Assembly: GCA_034769895.1 (NCBI GenBank)
Contig: CM068367.1
Location: forward strand, 88,657,399 to 88,721,398
DNA: 64,000 bases
Direction: 5' to 3'
Origin: Magicicada septendecula
Lineage: Eukaryota > Arthropoda > Insecta > Hemiptera > Cicadidae
Position 1 is the first letter of the stretch, and each line of letters begins with the position of its first letter. Positions 22,640-64,000 of this stretch are shown one piece after another. A model generated the notes under the pieces. It did not search any database. It saw only the letters and a list, made by a program, of their open reading frames with translations, and was not told the origin of the DNA. A program made the position numbers and the translations under genes.

Positions 22640-23145
22640 ATGGAACAACATCTCCCTAGATGAAAAAGACTACAAAGACAAACTAAACACGATAAAATAT
22701 CTAGCAGAATCCAACGGATACGACAGGACAATAGTCAATAAACTCCTACACAAAGCACAAAACAAACAACAGACAAAGACAGAAAACAACAAATTCATAA
22801 CACTAACATACATCAACAAACAAACTGAAAAAATAGCCCACAAATTTAAAAAAGCAGGATACAAAATCGCTTACAAAACTACTAACAAAACAGAACACAC
22901 ACTATCCAAACACACATACAAAGCACAAAACAAAATTCAATCTTCCTGGTGTTTACAAACTAAATTGCTCAGATTGCAACAAATTCTGTATAGGCCAGAC
23001 AGGACATAGCTTCAAACAAAGATACATTGAACACACAAAGCCACTCCACTCCACTACAGAATCCACCTTTGCAAACCACCTCATTGAAGCAAACCACACA
23101 TACAAAAACATTGACAATAACATGAACATACACAAAAACAAATAA
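22640..23145 (+). pseudogene. Penelope-like RT tail and GIY-YIG endonuclease, broken
   Basis: Frames in succession read LDEKDYKDKLNTIKYLAESN, then FITLTYINKQTEKIAHKFKK, then after a frameshift near 22925-22940 GVYKLNCSDCNKFCIGQTG, followed by FKQRYIEH. These are the linker and the GIY-YIG domain with its CxxC pair. A second shift or stop follows before the C-terminus. The RT catalytic part is missing. Confidence 0.8.
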
Positions 23146-23283
23146 AAACGACATCCTAAACGAACAGATGCAATTCAAATCACACGCATTATTCGAACAT
23201 ATCACACCTCACGCACACAACATCGATCTTTCAAAAATCGATTTCGTCACCAACAAGACGGATAATAGTACCAGCGGCAACCT

Positions 23284-23310
23284 CTGAAGAAGCTTTTTAA
23301 AAGTGAAAAC
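23284..23310 (+). ncRNA. Hammerhead-like core, right end of second Penelope family
   Basis: CUGAAGA, stem GCUUUU/AAAAGU, GAAAAC; mirror image of the left-end core. Confidence 0.5.
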
Positions 23311-23440
23311 CGGTTCAGGTTGTAAGGTAAAACTTTTACGTTTTTACCCATAAAAAGTTTTGTGTTCTGAATCGTAGTGAAATAATTATATTTAGTTAAG
23401 AAATGGACACGTCATGGACAACAAAATCCAAGAACTTATT

Positions 23441-24038
23441 CCATCTTTCAAATACAATACACTGTCACTTTTGTCAGAATTGTGGTCAGCTGTATATAAA
23501 ACAATAATAAAACATAATAATACAGAGAACACACCACAAACATACTCAAGTTTCAAATCACTTAGAATCTTATATACATCGCATCTCTACTGTCTGTTGC
23601 TTATCATAAGACAATACACATAAGTTTATATACATTATTTGTACAGAAGTACAATATTTTCTATGCTATATAATAACATTTGAATAACTGAAATCTATAT
23701 GATTACATTGTTTAAAAACTCTACATTATTATGCACAACATAAATCATTATGCACAAAATATTACCAAGTGTAAGGTAAAACAATCTCAGCGCCTTGTAA
23801 ACAAAAATAGGCTGGATTGGTGGCATGTTTAGTTGCAGATATAAATGAAAGGAACTTTTCTGCTTACATTTTCTTAAGTAATACACAGAAATAATTTTGT
23901 GATGTTCTTAGCCTATCAATTAAGTACTCATAAAGTGCATCCCAGACAATGCTATATTGTAATTTCAACTAACGCAAAATACAGGGTGTACAATAGTGAA
24001 GTATTGCAGAAGTTCAATAAAAAATAAAATTTCCTAAC
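23441..24038. other. Intergenic DNA, nothing recognised
   Basis: AT-rich, only short unsupported frames on both strands. Confidence 0.6.
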
Positions 24039-24123
24039 TGAAGATTTAAGTTGTTTTGATTGTTCATCATCTTTTTTCACAGCACTAAACTTTATAGTAT
24101 ATTGAAACTTTCACTTGTGAAAC

Positions 24124-24665
24124 TTACTTGTCTTTTCTTCTTGTACACGTTTCGGCGTGGTGTTCGCCTTTGTCAGCTTCGAGACAGACTGCCATTAATT
24201 TGTAACAGTTTTTAAGGTATAATGGGGGTAGTGTGTGGAGGAAGGGGATTGGCGCGGGGATCCAAATTATTGTTAGTTTTTTGTATAATTGTGTCAAAAA
24301 GTGTGTGTGATTTATACTGTAATTGGTCGTTAAGTATGTTGTTTGGTTGTGTTGTGTGGTGTTTGTATATTTCATATTGTTCTGCTGTGTTAAGTTTTCG
24401 ACCTTTGGGTAAGTAGTGTAAGATTTCAAGATTAGTATCTATGTTGGTGTAGCTGTGGTTTTTTGTGTGTATGTGTGTGGCAAACACGGAATGTATATTG
24501 TTGTTGGATAAAGCTTTTAAGTGTTCAGAGTAACGAGATGAAAAAGATCTTCCCGTCTGGCCTATGCATGTCTGTAGTATGTGTTTTGTATTTGTGGAAG
24601 TTTTCAACCTGTCTTGTGTTGCCTTTGAATAAAAGTAATATATCATCTACATACCTGTACCAATA
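24124..24665 (-). pseudogene. Penelope-like protein, third family, left arm with internal deletion
   Basis: On the minus strand the frame starts in the RT catalytic motif (RYVDDILLLFKGN, 24620-24665). It then jumps after about 30 residues into the endonuclease (IGQTGRSFSSRYSEHLKAL). The RT thumb, linker and the GIY strand are deleted. The remaining C-terminal part is open in a shifted frame to about 24212. Confidence 0.8.
24149..24176 (-). ncRNA. Hammerhead-like core, left end of third Penelope family
   Basis: Minus strand: CUGACAA, stem GGCG/CGCC, GAAAC. Core position G8 is A here, while the right-end copy has the expected G. Confidence 0.45.
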
Positions 24666-25555
24666 AACACAATACACCACAAACTAAAATTTACACTGGA
24701 AATTCAACAAAACAATAGTATAAATTTTCTGGACCTAACAATTAACAAAACTAACAATACACACACATATAAAATATACAGAAAACCAACCACAACCGAC
24801 ATGGTTATACACAACACATCAAACCACCCAACACAACATAAACATGCGGCCTTCAACCATATGCTCCATAGACTAACTAAAATACCCTTAAGTAAACAAG
24901 ATTACACTGACGAACTCAACACAATAAAATACATAGCAATCAAAAACGGTTACAACCCTAATTTAATAAACACACTACACAAACGCATCAAAAACACAAA
25001 ATACCATCAACACACAGCACAATAAATACATCACACTCACATACCATAACTCCAACACATTCAGAAAACACAAGTACAAAATAGCATACAGAACAAACAA
25101 TACCATCAAAAACACATCAATGATACAAACACGGACATAGACAAATACAACAAAAACAGGTGTTAACAAATTAAATTGTAATAACTGCAATAGTTTCTAC
25201 ATAGGGCAGACGGGAAGATCTTTTTCATCTCGTTACTCTGAACACTTAAAAGCTTTATCCAACAACAATATACATTCCACGTTTGCCACACACATACACA
25301 CAAAAAAACCACAGCTACACCAACATAGATACTAATCTTGAAATCTTACACTACTTACCCAAAGGTCGAAAACTTAACACAGCTGAACAATATGAAATAT
25401 ACAAACACCACACAACACAACCAAACAACATACTTAACGACCAATTACAGTATAAATCACACACACTTTTTGACACAATTATACAAAAAACTAACAATAA
25501 TTTGGATCCCCGCGCCAATCCCCTTCCTCCACACACTACCCCCAATATACCTTAA
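24662..25555 (+). pseudogene. Penelope-like protein, third family, right arm, multiply broken
   Basis: Encodes the RT thumb (NSINFLDLTINK, YRKPTTTD, HAAFNHMLHRL), then several stops. The endonuclease remnant follows from about 25195 (FYIGQTGRSF equivalent, SRYSEHLKAL) in other frames. It complements the part missing in the left arm. The CxxC region is degraded. Confidence 0.8.
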
Positions 25556-25590
25556 AAACCGTTACAAATTAATGGCAGTCTGTCTCGAAG

Positions 25591-25618
25591 CTGACGAAAG
25601 CGAACACCACGCCGAAAC
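25591..25618 (+). ncRNA. Hammerhead-like core, right end of third Penelope family
   Basis: CUGACGA, a 3-4 pair stem (GCG/CGC), GAAAC. All conserved core letters are present; the stem has one mismatch compared with the left copy. Confidence 0.5.
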
Positions 25619-25684
25619 GCGTACAAGAAGAAAAGACAAGTTTCACAAGTGAAAGTTTCAATATACTATAAAGTGAAGATTTAA

Positions 25685-25871
25685 TTTTTTTATGTAATAA
25701 TGTTATATATCCTTCCCATGTTACCTTATCATCTACCATTATTCCAAAATGTTTAAAATTATTTACTTTCAGAACAGATTTACGACAAAGGTTACTTTCA
25801 CGGTATTTTATTTTATATGGGAAATCAGACCCCTTAGAGTCAACATTACTAATCTGGGCAAGTCCCTTCAT
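25685..25871 (-). pseudogene. LINE reverse-transcriptase fragment (antisense)
   Basis: The minus-strand translation contains VNNFKHFGIMVDDKVTWEGYITLLHKK and SSLYSIL. This matches the 'KYLG..ID..L.W..HI' block after the palm of Jockey/CR1-type reverse transcriptases. Only about 60 residues remain, cut off by the Penelope pair on the left. Confidence 0.65.
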
Positions 25872-26099
25872 CTTAGCATAACACAGACATCATGAGTGAT
25901 CCATAAATCTGATTCTGCACACCAGTCATTGTCTTCCTTTACATTCTTTGCATCTTCCATCCCCTTCAGTAGCATAGTAAATAAGCTTGGGTGTCTCAGA
26001 GAAACCTATCAACTTGTCTCTTCTTCTGACAACAATATACCATGAACCTTCTCCTTCTAAGAATCTTCTACAAACTTTATACTGGTAAGATCATCCCAT

Positions 26100-26300
26100 G
26101 AATTACTTTCTCGCTAAAGAATTTCCTCATTTCTCATTCTGCGTGTCCACATTATTCTCAACATCCTTCTATAGCATATTTTGAAAACATTAATTATCAG
26201 TGCTATTTGGTTTTTGCAAGGTATCTGGCCTTGCTGCCATGACTCCATACGAAGTACATGTTTATTCTTAAAGGAAACTATCTTTGCTTGGGTAACCATA
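26100..26300 (-). pseudogene. LINE C-terminal fragment (antisense)
   Basis: The minus-strand translation reads ALIINVFKICYRRMLRIMWTRRMRNEEIL. This is close to the 'EAFEMWCYRRMLRISWTDRVTNEEVL' type of segment known from insect LINE polymerases. No other domain adjoins it. Confidence 0.65.
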
Positions 26301-26589
26301 ATCTTTACATCTTCCTTGTTTCTTCTGTCTTTTGTGATTTTACTCTCCTAAGTAGCAGAATTCATTACCTCTTGTACTTTTTATTTCCCATTTTAATATT
26401 CAGTTAATTACACAATATGTAAGTAGACAGTATAACTGAACTAATTCTGTATGTCAGGATAGTCTAGTGTCTCTAATGCAATAGTATCCAGTTGCTTTCT
26501 CCATCCTATTCTGCTGACCATTACTGATCCATCCACCGTTAGAATTATTTTCCTACCCCACGAAAAACAGAATGCCCTACATCCACTCC

Positions 26590-27120
26590 CACCGATATGC
26601 ACTCATATATTATTAAATGTTACATAGGACACACAAAAACACAACTAAAATAATGTTATTTTGAACATCTAAATGCCTACAAAAAAACAGAAATATATAA
26701 ATCTCATTTGGCTACACATGCAATAAACACAGGACATGAATTCCCAGACATAACCAACATGAAACTAATAAAACACATACCACACAAAGGCACCATAATG
26801 AAGATATGGGAAAATTTACAAATATACAAGCACAAAACAGACTAATTCCTTAACAAATACAAATCAATACAAAAACATGACACAATTTTCAAAGCACTCA
26901 ACATCGAAAATACTCAAAAAGCTAATATATACACCACAATCACACACAGTAACACCAGTATAAAATACCAAAAACCAACAGGAAACCATAACAATAACCA
27001 ACCAAATCACAAATACTCCACAAGATATAAAATCAGAAAGGCTGAGGATGGGAACAACACGCTTCCTGAAACATATACCAAATAAGGGAAAAAAACATCT
27101 TGAGGTAAAGAATTTATAAA
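26590..27120 (+). pseudogene. Old copy of the first Penelope family (endonuclease end)
   Basis: Reads CYIGHTKTQLK, YFEHLNAYKK, THAINTGHEFPDITN and HIPHKGTIMKIWENLQIYKHK, all shared with copies A-D but with stops and small indels. This older, diverged single copy shows the family has been present for some time. There is no inverted partner. Confidence 0.85.
27042..27072 (+). ncRNA. Hammerhead-like core in old Penelope copy
   Basis: CUGAGGA, stem GGAA/UUCC, then GAAAC. Unlike copies A-D, C3 is intact here, which suggests the U in the younger copies is derived. Confidence 0.5.
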
Positions 27121-27463
27121 TATTAAATAAATCATATATGCTTCATGAAATAGACTGTAGCAAAAAGTGTGTATATTATTAAAATATTATGTTTGATTAA
27201 ATATGTCTATTATTATTATTATTATTTGTAATGTTTTTTAAATATATAATTATAATATATATCATATTATATTTTAGTTGAAAAATGTGTACGTTTCATT
27301 ATACATAATATACACCCAACACACTATACCCAACGTTTCTGTATATAATAAGCACCACTGCAAGTACAGTACAGTATATACTTGGGCATTGTAGAATACC
27401 TAAGTTAATATAATAAATGTAACAAACGTGCAATAAACTAACAGTACACAAAATTACGAATAG

Positions 27464-58097
<30,634 letters not shown>

Positions 58098-58214
58098 CAG
58101 TATTAAAACAACAACTTTATGTATTTATTAAATGAAAAAATACAAATTTTTGTTGAATATTAAAGTACTTCATTTTTTATTGTTGTATTGGAGTGTTAGT
58201 GGTCGCAAATATTT

Positions 58215-58381
58215 CTACTAGTAATTTTATACAAACCACTATGTTGTCTTTGGTATTGACGAGCGCTTTCGGCAGTCAAGTCATCTTCAGGTCATTTACC
58301 AACCTGAAGATGGTTGACTGCCGAAAGCGCTCGTCAATACCAAAGACAACATAGCGGTTTGTATAAAATTACTAGTAGAAG
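58215..58381. mobile_element. 167-bp palindrome with two hammerhead-like cores (fifth family)
   Basis: The arms, about 79 bp each (58215-58293 and 58303-58381), are nearly perfect inverted repeats separated by about 9-14 bp. Each arm holds, facing outward, CUGAAGA, a short stem (GGU/GCC) and GAAAG. The right-arm core lies at about 58306-58335. No coding sequence. By structure this is a minimal version of the inverted elements at 29.9 and 52.2 kb. Confidence 0.8.
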
Positions 58382-59560
58382 TAAAGTATTTCAATAAACT
58401 TTTTTTTACCTTTCTAGTTTCCCTGCACTTCTGATACTTTTTTTTGTCTGAAGGACAAGTTATCACCCATATTATACAATTCCAAATTCTTTTTTAATCC
58501 CAGGAAATGTAAAGATGAGAGATCCATGAAATACCTAATTTCTGATATGTCTTTGCCAGGATTAGACTAAAATCTCTGGCTCAGGGGTCTTCACAATAAC
58601 TACTGAACTGTTGTGTGTCGCCAAAATAAACAGGGGCTCACCTACAAAAGACGTTCATGTCATACCGGTTTTTTTTTTTTTTTTTTTTTAGATATTGTTG
58701 ATAGGAGAAAATATTAGATGTCTCTATCTAAACCTGGTTCATCGGGGTGCAACCAGGACAACACACACTAAGGTACAAGAAGTATGTGTACAACTTCTGA
58801 CTGTTTGTCTGTCTAAATTAGTATAAGGTTATGTCACAATAATTCTGTAAAACATATATAAAACAAAACATAAAATAAACTTGCAGAAGTAATTTGGTAT
58901 GATTGTCTTAATATAACAAACTGTTGTTACATCTAAACTTACTGTGTAACCTATTCTTTGACTACACATGTAATTATTAAGCAAAAAATAAGAAGCATGC
59001 TTTTTATCTTCATTAATGATGTATATTTTCATTCTGTATTGTTCAAGACGTTTACTCTGTCATTTTCAAATTTACTTTTCAGTTATACATTTATTTTCCT
59101 TTTTTTCCATTTACAGTTTCTGTAGTCACAAGATAAGAATATGTGTTTTGCTCTCCTATGGTTCCTCCAAGTGTATTTGACCAATCTCAATCATTTTTCT
59201 TTTCATACATCTACTTGCAAAGCACAATCAATAGAATATAGGAGTGTTAACTCCATTACCTGCTTTATTTAAAACTGGCTAATAAGTTCCATAAACACAT
59301 CATAGCACCAATGGGTTTTTACACAAAAATAATTCCTAAAAAAATTCTTAGTGTAGAAATTCATGATGCCTAGTCAGTTGGAAAAAAATTTCCTTATTGA
59401 CAGTTGCTTGTGAAAATTCTATGTATGTGCTGTATTCACACTTTATTCCTTATAAAATACATACTATGAGGCACTTCATCGAATATTTTGATTTATACGT
59501 AATATATTTTTCCAATCCCCCAAAGTACTGGAGAGGATGAGTATATACCTTATGGTATCA
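58382..59560. other. Intergenic, nothing recognised
   Basis: A T-run at about 58670-58690; no domain-bearing frame on either strand. Confidence 0.6.
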
Positions 59561-59564
59561 TTGC

Positions 59565-60160
59565 TTGATGAAGGGAAATATCCAGCCAACCTCCAAGTGG
59601 TGGGGGGCAGGCAACACCCTACAGGCGGCTAATGTGGCTCTGGAGACCGAGTGACAGGCGGTATAAGCTGTCCCTCCTCTACTTGTCATTGTCAAGTAGA
59701 AGTTAGGGACTCTCTTGCCCTTGGGGTGAGAAATTGCCCCTAAAGACGGATGACCTTCCATTGGTCAATGACGTAGGATGAGGGAGGTAAGGATAAACCA
59801 CCACATTAAAGATCCTTACGGATATCTCAACAAAGGAAACTGGTCTCTTTAGTCTGGTAAGACAGCCAGTTTAAGGAAGAACACTCAGACAGAAAATTGG
59901 GTTGGACGTAAAGCCTGAAGGTGGCAGTCCCACCATACATCTTACAGTGCGATATGCTAGTAACGTATCCTAGGGACATATTACAATTACTAAATTGTCT
60001 CAAATGATGACTATAAGTCGAAGGGATGGAGAGGTGTGGGACGTCCAAGGAAACATTGGAGTGACCAGCTCTAGATTCTTCGACTGTTTTAGACCGGAAC
60101 AAACTATCCTTGGTTTAATCCTTGCAGATGATGATGATGATGATGATAATAATATTTTCC
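59565..60160 (+). pseudogene. Non-LTR retrotransposon 3' end
   Basis: Reading near 60028-60085 gives GWRGVGRPRKHWSDQL then a stop and RLF. This is the familiar 'G+GRPR..W.DQ' tail after the LINE RT. The segment closes with (GAT)n at about 60126-60150, a usual LINE tail. The GC-rich part upstream (59565-59800) is unlike the surroundings and probably belongs to the same insertion, but its coding frame is not recognisable. Confidence 0.55.
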
Positions 60161-60689
60161 CATTATCATTTCCACATGGATTATTTCTTAAAATTTTCTA
60201 GTAATAACCCTTTTTAATGCAAATGTTCAACTGTCTGAAGCGTTCTTAATCTGAGAGGTACTGACAGATTGCTAAACAATGCTTTACAGTGTTTAGCATA
60301 ATTAATTTTTACATAAATATTATTATTTATTTTAAAACATCCTCAGAATTTGGAAATGATTTTGCCAAATAATAATGTGCATTCTGAATTGCAAACTACC
60401 AACAAAATTACTCAGTAACAAAGTGTAGGATGACATTGACATCTCAGTAGGAGGAGTAGGAAACCTGTTCGTAAATAATCTTTTCCCAGTAAATAAGGAA
60501 AGGCAACTTAAAAAATCGGTACGGAGAACCGTACATGACTTCCATGTTCTAAGATTTATATTTAAAATCGTTTACTTGAATTCGGTTCAATAATTTCTAA
60601 AGAAAAAAAATATTCCCCACCCTCAAACTATTTTCACTATTTAAGGATATTTTTGTTATTATGGGGTAGTCATTTAATATAATTTTATT
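60161..60689. other. Intergenic, nothing recognised
   Basis: AT-rich, no supported coding sequence. Confidence 0.55.
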
Positions 60690-61612
60690 TTCAAGTCACT
60701 TTATCTATAAAAATTAGGTACTTTATTCTTATAATGAAACTGAACTACGCAGATAATCATCCCTCCTCCTCAACCAATTAATGACACCACACTCCTCCCA
60801 CCATTAATGACATTTACACTTTCAAGAGTAATAGTTTTATCATGTGTAATTGCTAAGGTTAAATACTCGTACTTTACTTGATATCAGCAAAGTAATTTTC
60901 AACAAATCATCCCCTCCCCCTTCAACTACCCTCTCCATTTATAGATATATGATTTACCATTTTACAGTGGATTAACATGACTTTATTTTCGGGGCACTTA
61001 TTTACTAAAATTAAGCACTTTACTCTTGTTAAAACACAAAACAACCTTGCAAGTAAACTACCCCTCCCTAACAACCCGATTTTTTATATTTACGCTTTTA
61101 TTGAGTAATAGTTTCATTATATGTAATTGCTAAGGTAACTTATCTGTCAAAATGAAGTATTTTATTCAACATCAAAGTTAGTCTTCGAAAAATTACCTCC
61201 TCCCCTTCAACTAACCTTTTTATTTTACAGACATTTCATCTACCACTCTACAGTGGATTATAATGCCTTCTTTTCAGGATATTTTATTTATCAAAATTAA
61301 GTACCTACTTTACTCTTGTTTAAACATAAAATGTTGCAGGTAAACTACCCCTCCCCCTTAACTGATCTTCACCAAAATCAATAGGTCTTGAGTTCTCTAG
61401 AACTCAGGCACATGTGCAAAAATTATTTTATTCTGTTTGACTTTGCGGCAGTTATTGTTTGCCATAGAAAAAATTCTACACACAGACACTTTTCGGAAAA
61501 CGACTTTTCTTCATGTCTTGAGGGTAGTACATTCAGAATCAGCCCTTATCTTGAACACATTTTTTTCGCGATCACCATACTTCCATTTGCTTAAGGACCA
61601 TGGAAGTAATAA
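60690..61612 (-). repeat. Tandem ~295-bp repeats, inverted relative of 1446-2897
   Basis: Phrases such as TTTACAGTGGATTA, AATTGCTAAGGT and 'aaactacccctccc' recur about every 290-300 bp (for instance 60700, 60989, 61290). The right end (61370-61612) is the reverse complement of the start of the 1.4-kb repeat, including the GGAAGTATGGTGAT hairpin edge. Same family, opposite strand, older. Confidence 0.65.
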
Positions 61613-62090
61613 TACACAATATACTGGTGCAAATGAAATGCAGTGGTTTTAACAATTACAATCAAATTTACCTATAACGAAATTATCATTTCAATAAAAA
61701 CCAGTTATTTGAGCAACTAATCTCCAGGTATGTTTTCTATACCAGTTAATGTACATCAGCTGGTATTTCCTTAAGCCTTTTTATTTTATTTATTTCTACA
61801 AAAACAGTAAAATTTTGAAGAATTCTCCAAGAGCCTTGAAATAAAGTTTGGAAATGTTATAGTACCGTATAGAAATCCTATATCGAGTGAATCAGATTTA
61901 TCAAATAGAAGTACAGAATCATTACATGATAAAATTACATAAAACAATATGAAGTTTATGCTGGTAGTTCATGAATTTTTTCAATGCCAATGCACCTGCT
62001 TACATGTAATTTTGTCTATAAGAGAGCTTTTATCCATAAAAAATCATTATGACTGAACACTCATCTATTCTGTGTAATTTACACTCACCT
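61613..62090. other. Intergenic, nothing recognised
   Basis: AT-rich sequence without a supported feature. Confidence 0.55.
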
Positions 62091-62320
62091 CGTTGTTTTT
62101 TCCCATGGATGAAAGATATAGTGAAATCAAGGACGACCTTTTGATGACATGAAGAGCACTACAACAGCAGCTCTAACAGCAATTCCACAAAAACAATTCT
62201 AAAGTTGCTTACAAGGGTGAACCAACTGCTGACATCAGTGTATGTATGTCTTTACAAAGAGATTACTTTGGAAGGGATCGTAGTAAAATTCAGTAATACG
62301 CATAATATTTATAAAACTTT
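62090..62320 (+). pseudogene. Mariner-like transposase remnant
   Basis: Reads FPWMKDIVKSRTTF, then MKSTTTAALTAIPQKQF, then HQCMYVFTK and RDYFGRDRSKIQ across stops. It corresponds to the mariner C-terminal pattern (FPKLK, ALKAIP, W..C.....GDYFEGD). Same segment as the intronic remnant at 49.7-50.1 kb but on the other strand. Confidence 0.55.
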
Positions 62321-64000
62321 TATTGCAGTGAGTCTGCAACATTTGCCAGATTTCATTGTGGTTGATCACCAAGTTGCACACATGAATCTACATCTAATAA
62401 TAGTGGAGCTGAACCCAAAACACATTTTTAATAAAATATAAAGTTGCAGCATGGACAATTGTTACAGGTGTATATTTACAGCATACTGCTTTACTATCAA
62501 ACTTAGGTAAGAAAGAACCTAAGTCTCATATTCACACACACACACACACAGAGTAAATTTTTTACATAATATTGTAACATGACATAACACAAAAATAAAA
62601 AAAGCTGAAGATAAGAATAAGAGGCAAAAACTTATAAACTCAGCGATCAATAACCCAGTAACCCAAATGACAAATGACTGTTAACCTGACAATGACTTGA
62701 CACAATAGATCGGATAAATACCAAAGGAACCAAGAAACAATGAAGAAGCAGTTGAGACCTAAGTGTAATCAAATAATCCCAAATGATGACCATTATATTG
62801 TAATTTAAATAATGAACTGATATAATTGTAGAGTAGATGCGATTTACCTAGGGTAATATGGTTAATGGAAAATAATAATGTCATGTATATTTTATTGATA
62901 AAGGAATGTACTTATAATACAAGGTAGGGAGTTAGAAACTAACCATACCCAAATTAATAGTGATAATAATAGTCAAAGCCAATCAAAGATGCTTTGAGCC
63001 AAACAAAAGCAATAATTAAGTAATAACCAAAAGTGATCAGAGTGATTTGAAAGTAAACTAGTTATTCATGACCCATAATCACACAGTGATATCAAAATAA
63101 TCAGACAAACCGTGTGAATAAATAAGTGAGTGAATTAAAAATGTGTATAAAAATAAATAAGTGGTGAAATGCTAGGTATAGCATGTAATGGAAAAAAAGT
63201 GATAGTGATAATAAATAATGAAACCTTCTATGAAGGGAAAAGTGCAGTGGGGGTGCAGAATAAAGTATTTTATAAGCAGACTATAATAAATAGCTAAACA
63301 ATCTTTGATAAACTTTATGTTAGCAAGTAAGATTAAACTGATTGTGCTATTATGAATTTAGGTAATAGGAAGTAAGAATTATAAAATAAGGTAAAAATTA
63401 AGTTATTAGAATGAATAGTAAAATAAGAAGGACAGACACTGTATTTAAGTGAAGGGATTAGTAAGTAAGACATATCGTGTAAGGTACAGTTTAACAGTAG
63501 TATTATAAGAGTTTTGTTATTGTTCAAAAAACCATAGAATGTAGTAAATTATAAGATAAGCAAAATAATAGTAAAAAACAGAAATCTAGTTAGAAGTTTA
63601 ATTTCAGGCTTGAACCTGGCAAGGAATATTTTTATAATAAGAGGTGGAGTTAGGAACACTGATGTTTATTGCTTGTTTTGTTTATAAAATTGTATTAGAA
63701 TTACTAAATATGTTATTAAGAAATGTTAGATGGGAGTAGAATAAAATCTAGGCTCTAGGCCTAACTGTTAAATAAAAGTTTAATAGATTTGAGAACAAAT
63801 AATAGTCCAAAGTTAAAGCAGAGTGTACCAAATGGTTAAACAAATTAAATGAGTATTCCTAATACCAAAATATATGTAAAATATAAATGTGAAAAATAAT
63901 AAAAATGTAATTAGCTATTCAAAAGTGGGCATGAGGGATGTCAAAATGATCATTATGAAAAATTAGGAAGAATGGTACTCATGTAATAACCCTAGCTATT
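62321..64000. other. A-rich DNA, nothing recognised
   Basis: Purine-rich on this strand, similar in composition to 9.4-11 kb. A short AC run at about 62534-62552. No coding frame with a domain. Confidence 0.5.

Larger units (their letters stand above)
22302..23440. mobile_element. Penelope-like element, second family, with inverted ends
   Basis: The outer ~320 bp on the left (22305-22610) is the reverse complement of the right end (about 23140-23395), including CACTACGATCGGAACACAAA versus its complement. The interior holds one plus-strand coding remnant. Both ends carry a hammerhead-like core. The sequence just outside the right end (AATGGACAACGAAATCC-like, 23400-23435) also occurs after the small element at 52377, so the family consensus may extend that far. 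Confidence 0.85.
24039..25684. mobile_element. Penelope-like element, third family, inverted pair
   Basis: The arms 24089-24661 (minus) and 24662-25673 (plus) point outwards and share terminal sequence (ATAGTATATTGAAACTTTCAC and its complement). The left arm lacks an internal segment present in the right arm. An 11-bp direct repeat TGAAGATTTAA lies outside (24039-24049 and 25674-25684). It directly abuts the right arm but sits about 40 bp outside the left arm, so it is only a possible target-site duplication. Confidence 0.85.

Overview
This window looks like a piece of a large, AT-rich, transposon-laden arthropod genome, most probably an insect. The evidence is one multi-exon carboxylesterase gene of insect type with very long introns, plus a dense mix of Penelope-like elements, a Ty3/Gypsy LTR element, non-LTR fragments, mariner remnants, a hAT MITE and microsatellites. 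The species cannot be named from the sequence. There is no sign of bacterial gene organisation, CRISPR, rRNA or a convincing tRNA.

Layout. 0-3 kb: intergenic DNA with two head-to-tail copies of a repeat built from 160-bp tandem units and terminal hairpins. 4-9.3 kb: four copies of one Penelope-like element (RT plus GIY-YIG endonuclease) arranged as two near-perfect inverted pairs. 12.5-16.7 kb: a 4.2-kb foldback element with arms of about 2 kb. 19.6-21 kb: a 27-bp minisatellite. 21.6-27.1 kb: LINE fragments and three more Penelope-type elements from three families. 27.5-58.1 kb: the carboxylesterase gene on the + strand. Nine exons are readable and encode about 495 residues; the first exon(s), about 50-60 residues, were not found. 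Its introns hold a short hammerhead-type inverted-repeat element, a 751-bp hAT MITE with an 8-bp TSD, a 14.5-kb LTR retrotransposon (33847-48348), mariner remnants and another hammerhead-type element. 58.2-64 kb: a 167-bp palindrome, a LINE 3' end, an inverted relative of the 1.4-2.9 kb repeat, a mariner remnant and A-rich DNA.

The LTR element has 1173/1172-bp LTRs, a 4-bp TSD (CCAG), a tRNA-Lys-type primer binding site, gag and pol. Gag and pol are broken by four in-frame stops and one frameshift, although the LTRs are about 99% identical by eye. Its Gag carries a RanBP2-type zinc finger with RG-rich tails instead of a CCHC knuckle. Nested in its 3' non-coding part is an apparently intact DNA transposon (42808-45946). 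That transposon has 33-bp TIRs, repeated subterminal motifs and a two-exon gene for a 742-residue DUF7869-like protein with a candidate D-D-E triad.

The most interesting signals are: (1) this intact DUF7869-type transposon; (2) Penelope-like and smaller hairpin elements from five families, each an inverted pair with hammerhead-ribozyme-like cores at the outer ends, where arms of one pair share private variants; and (3) the unusual Gag zinc finger.
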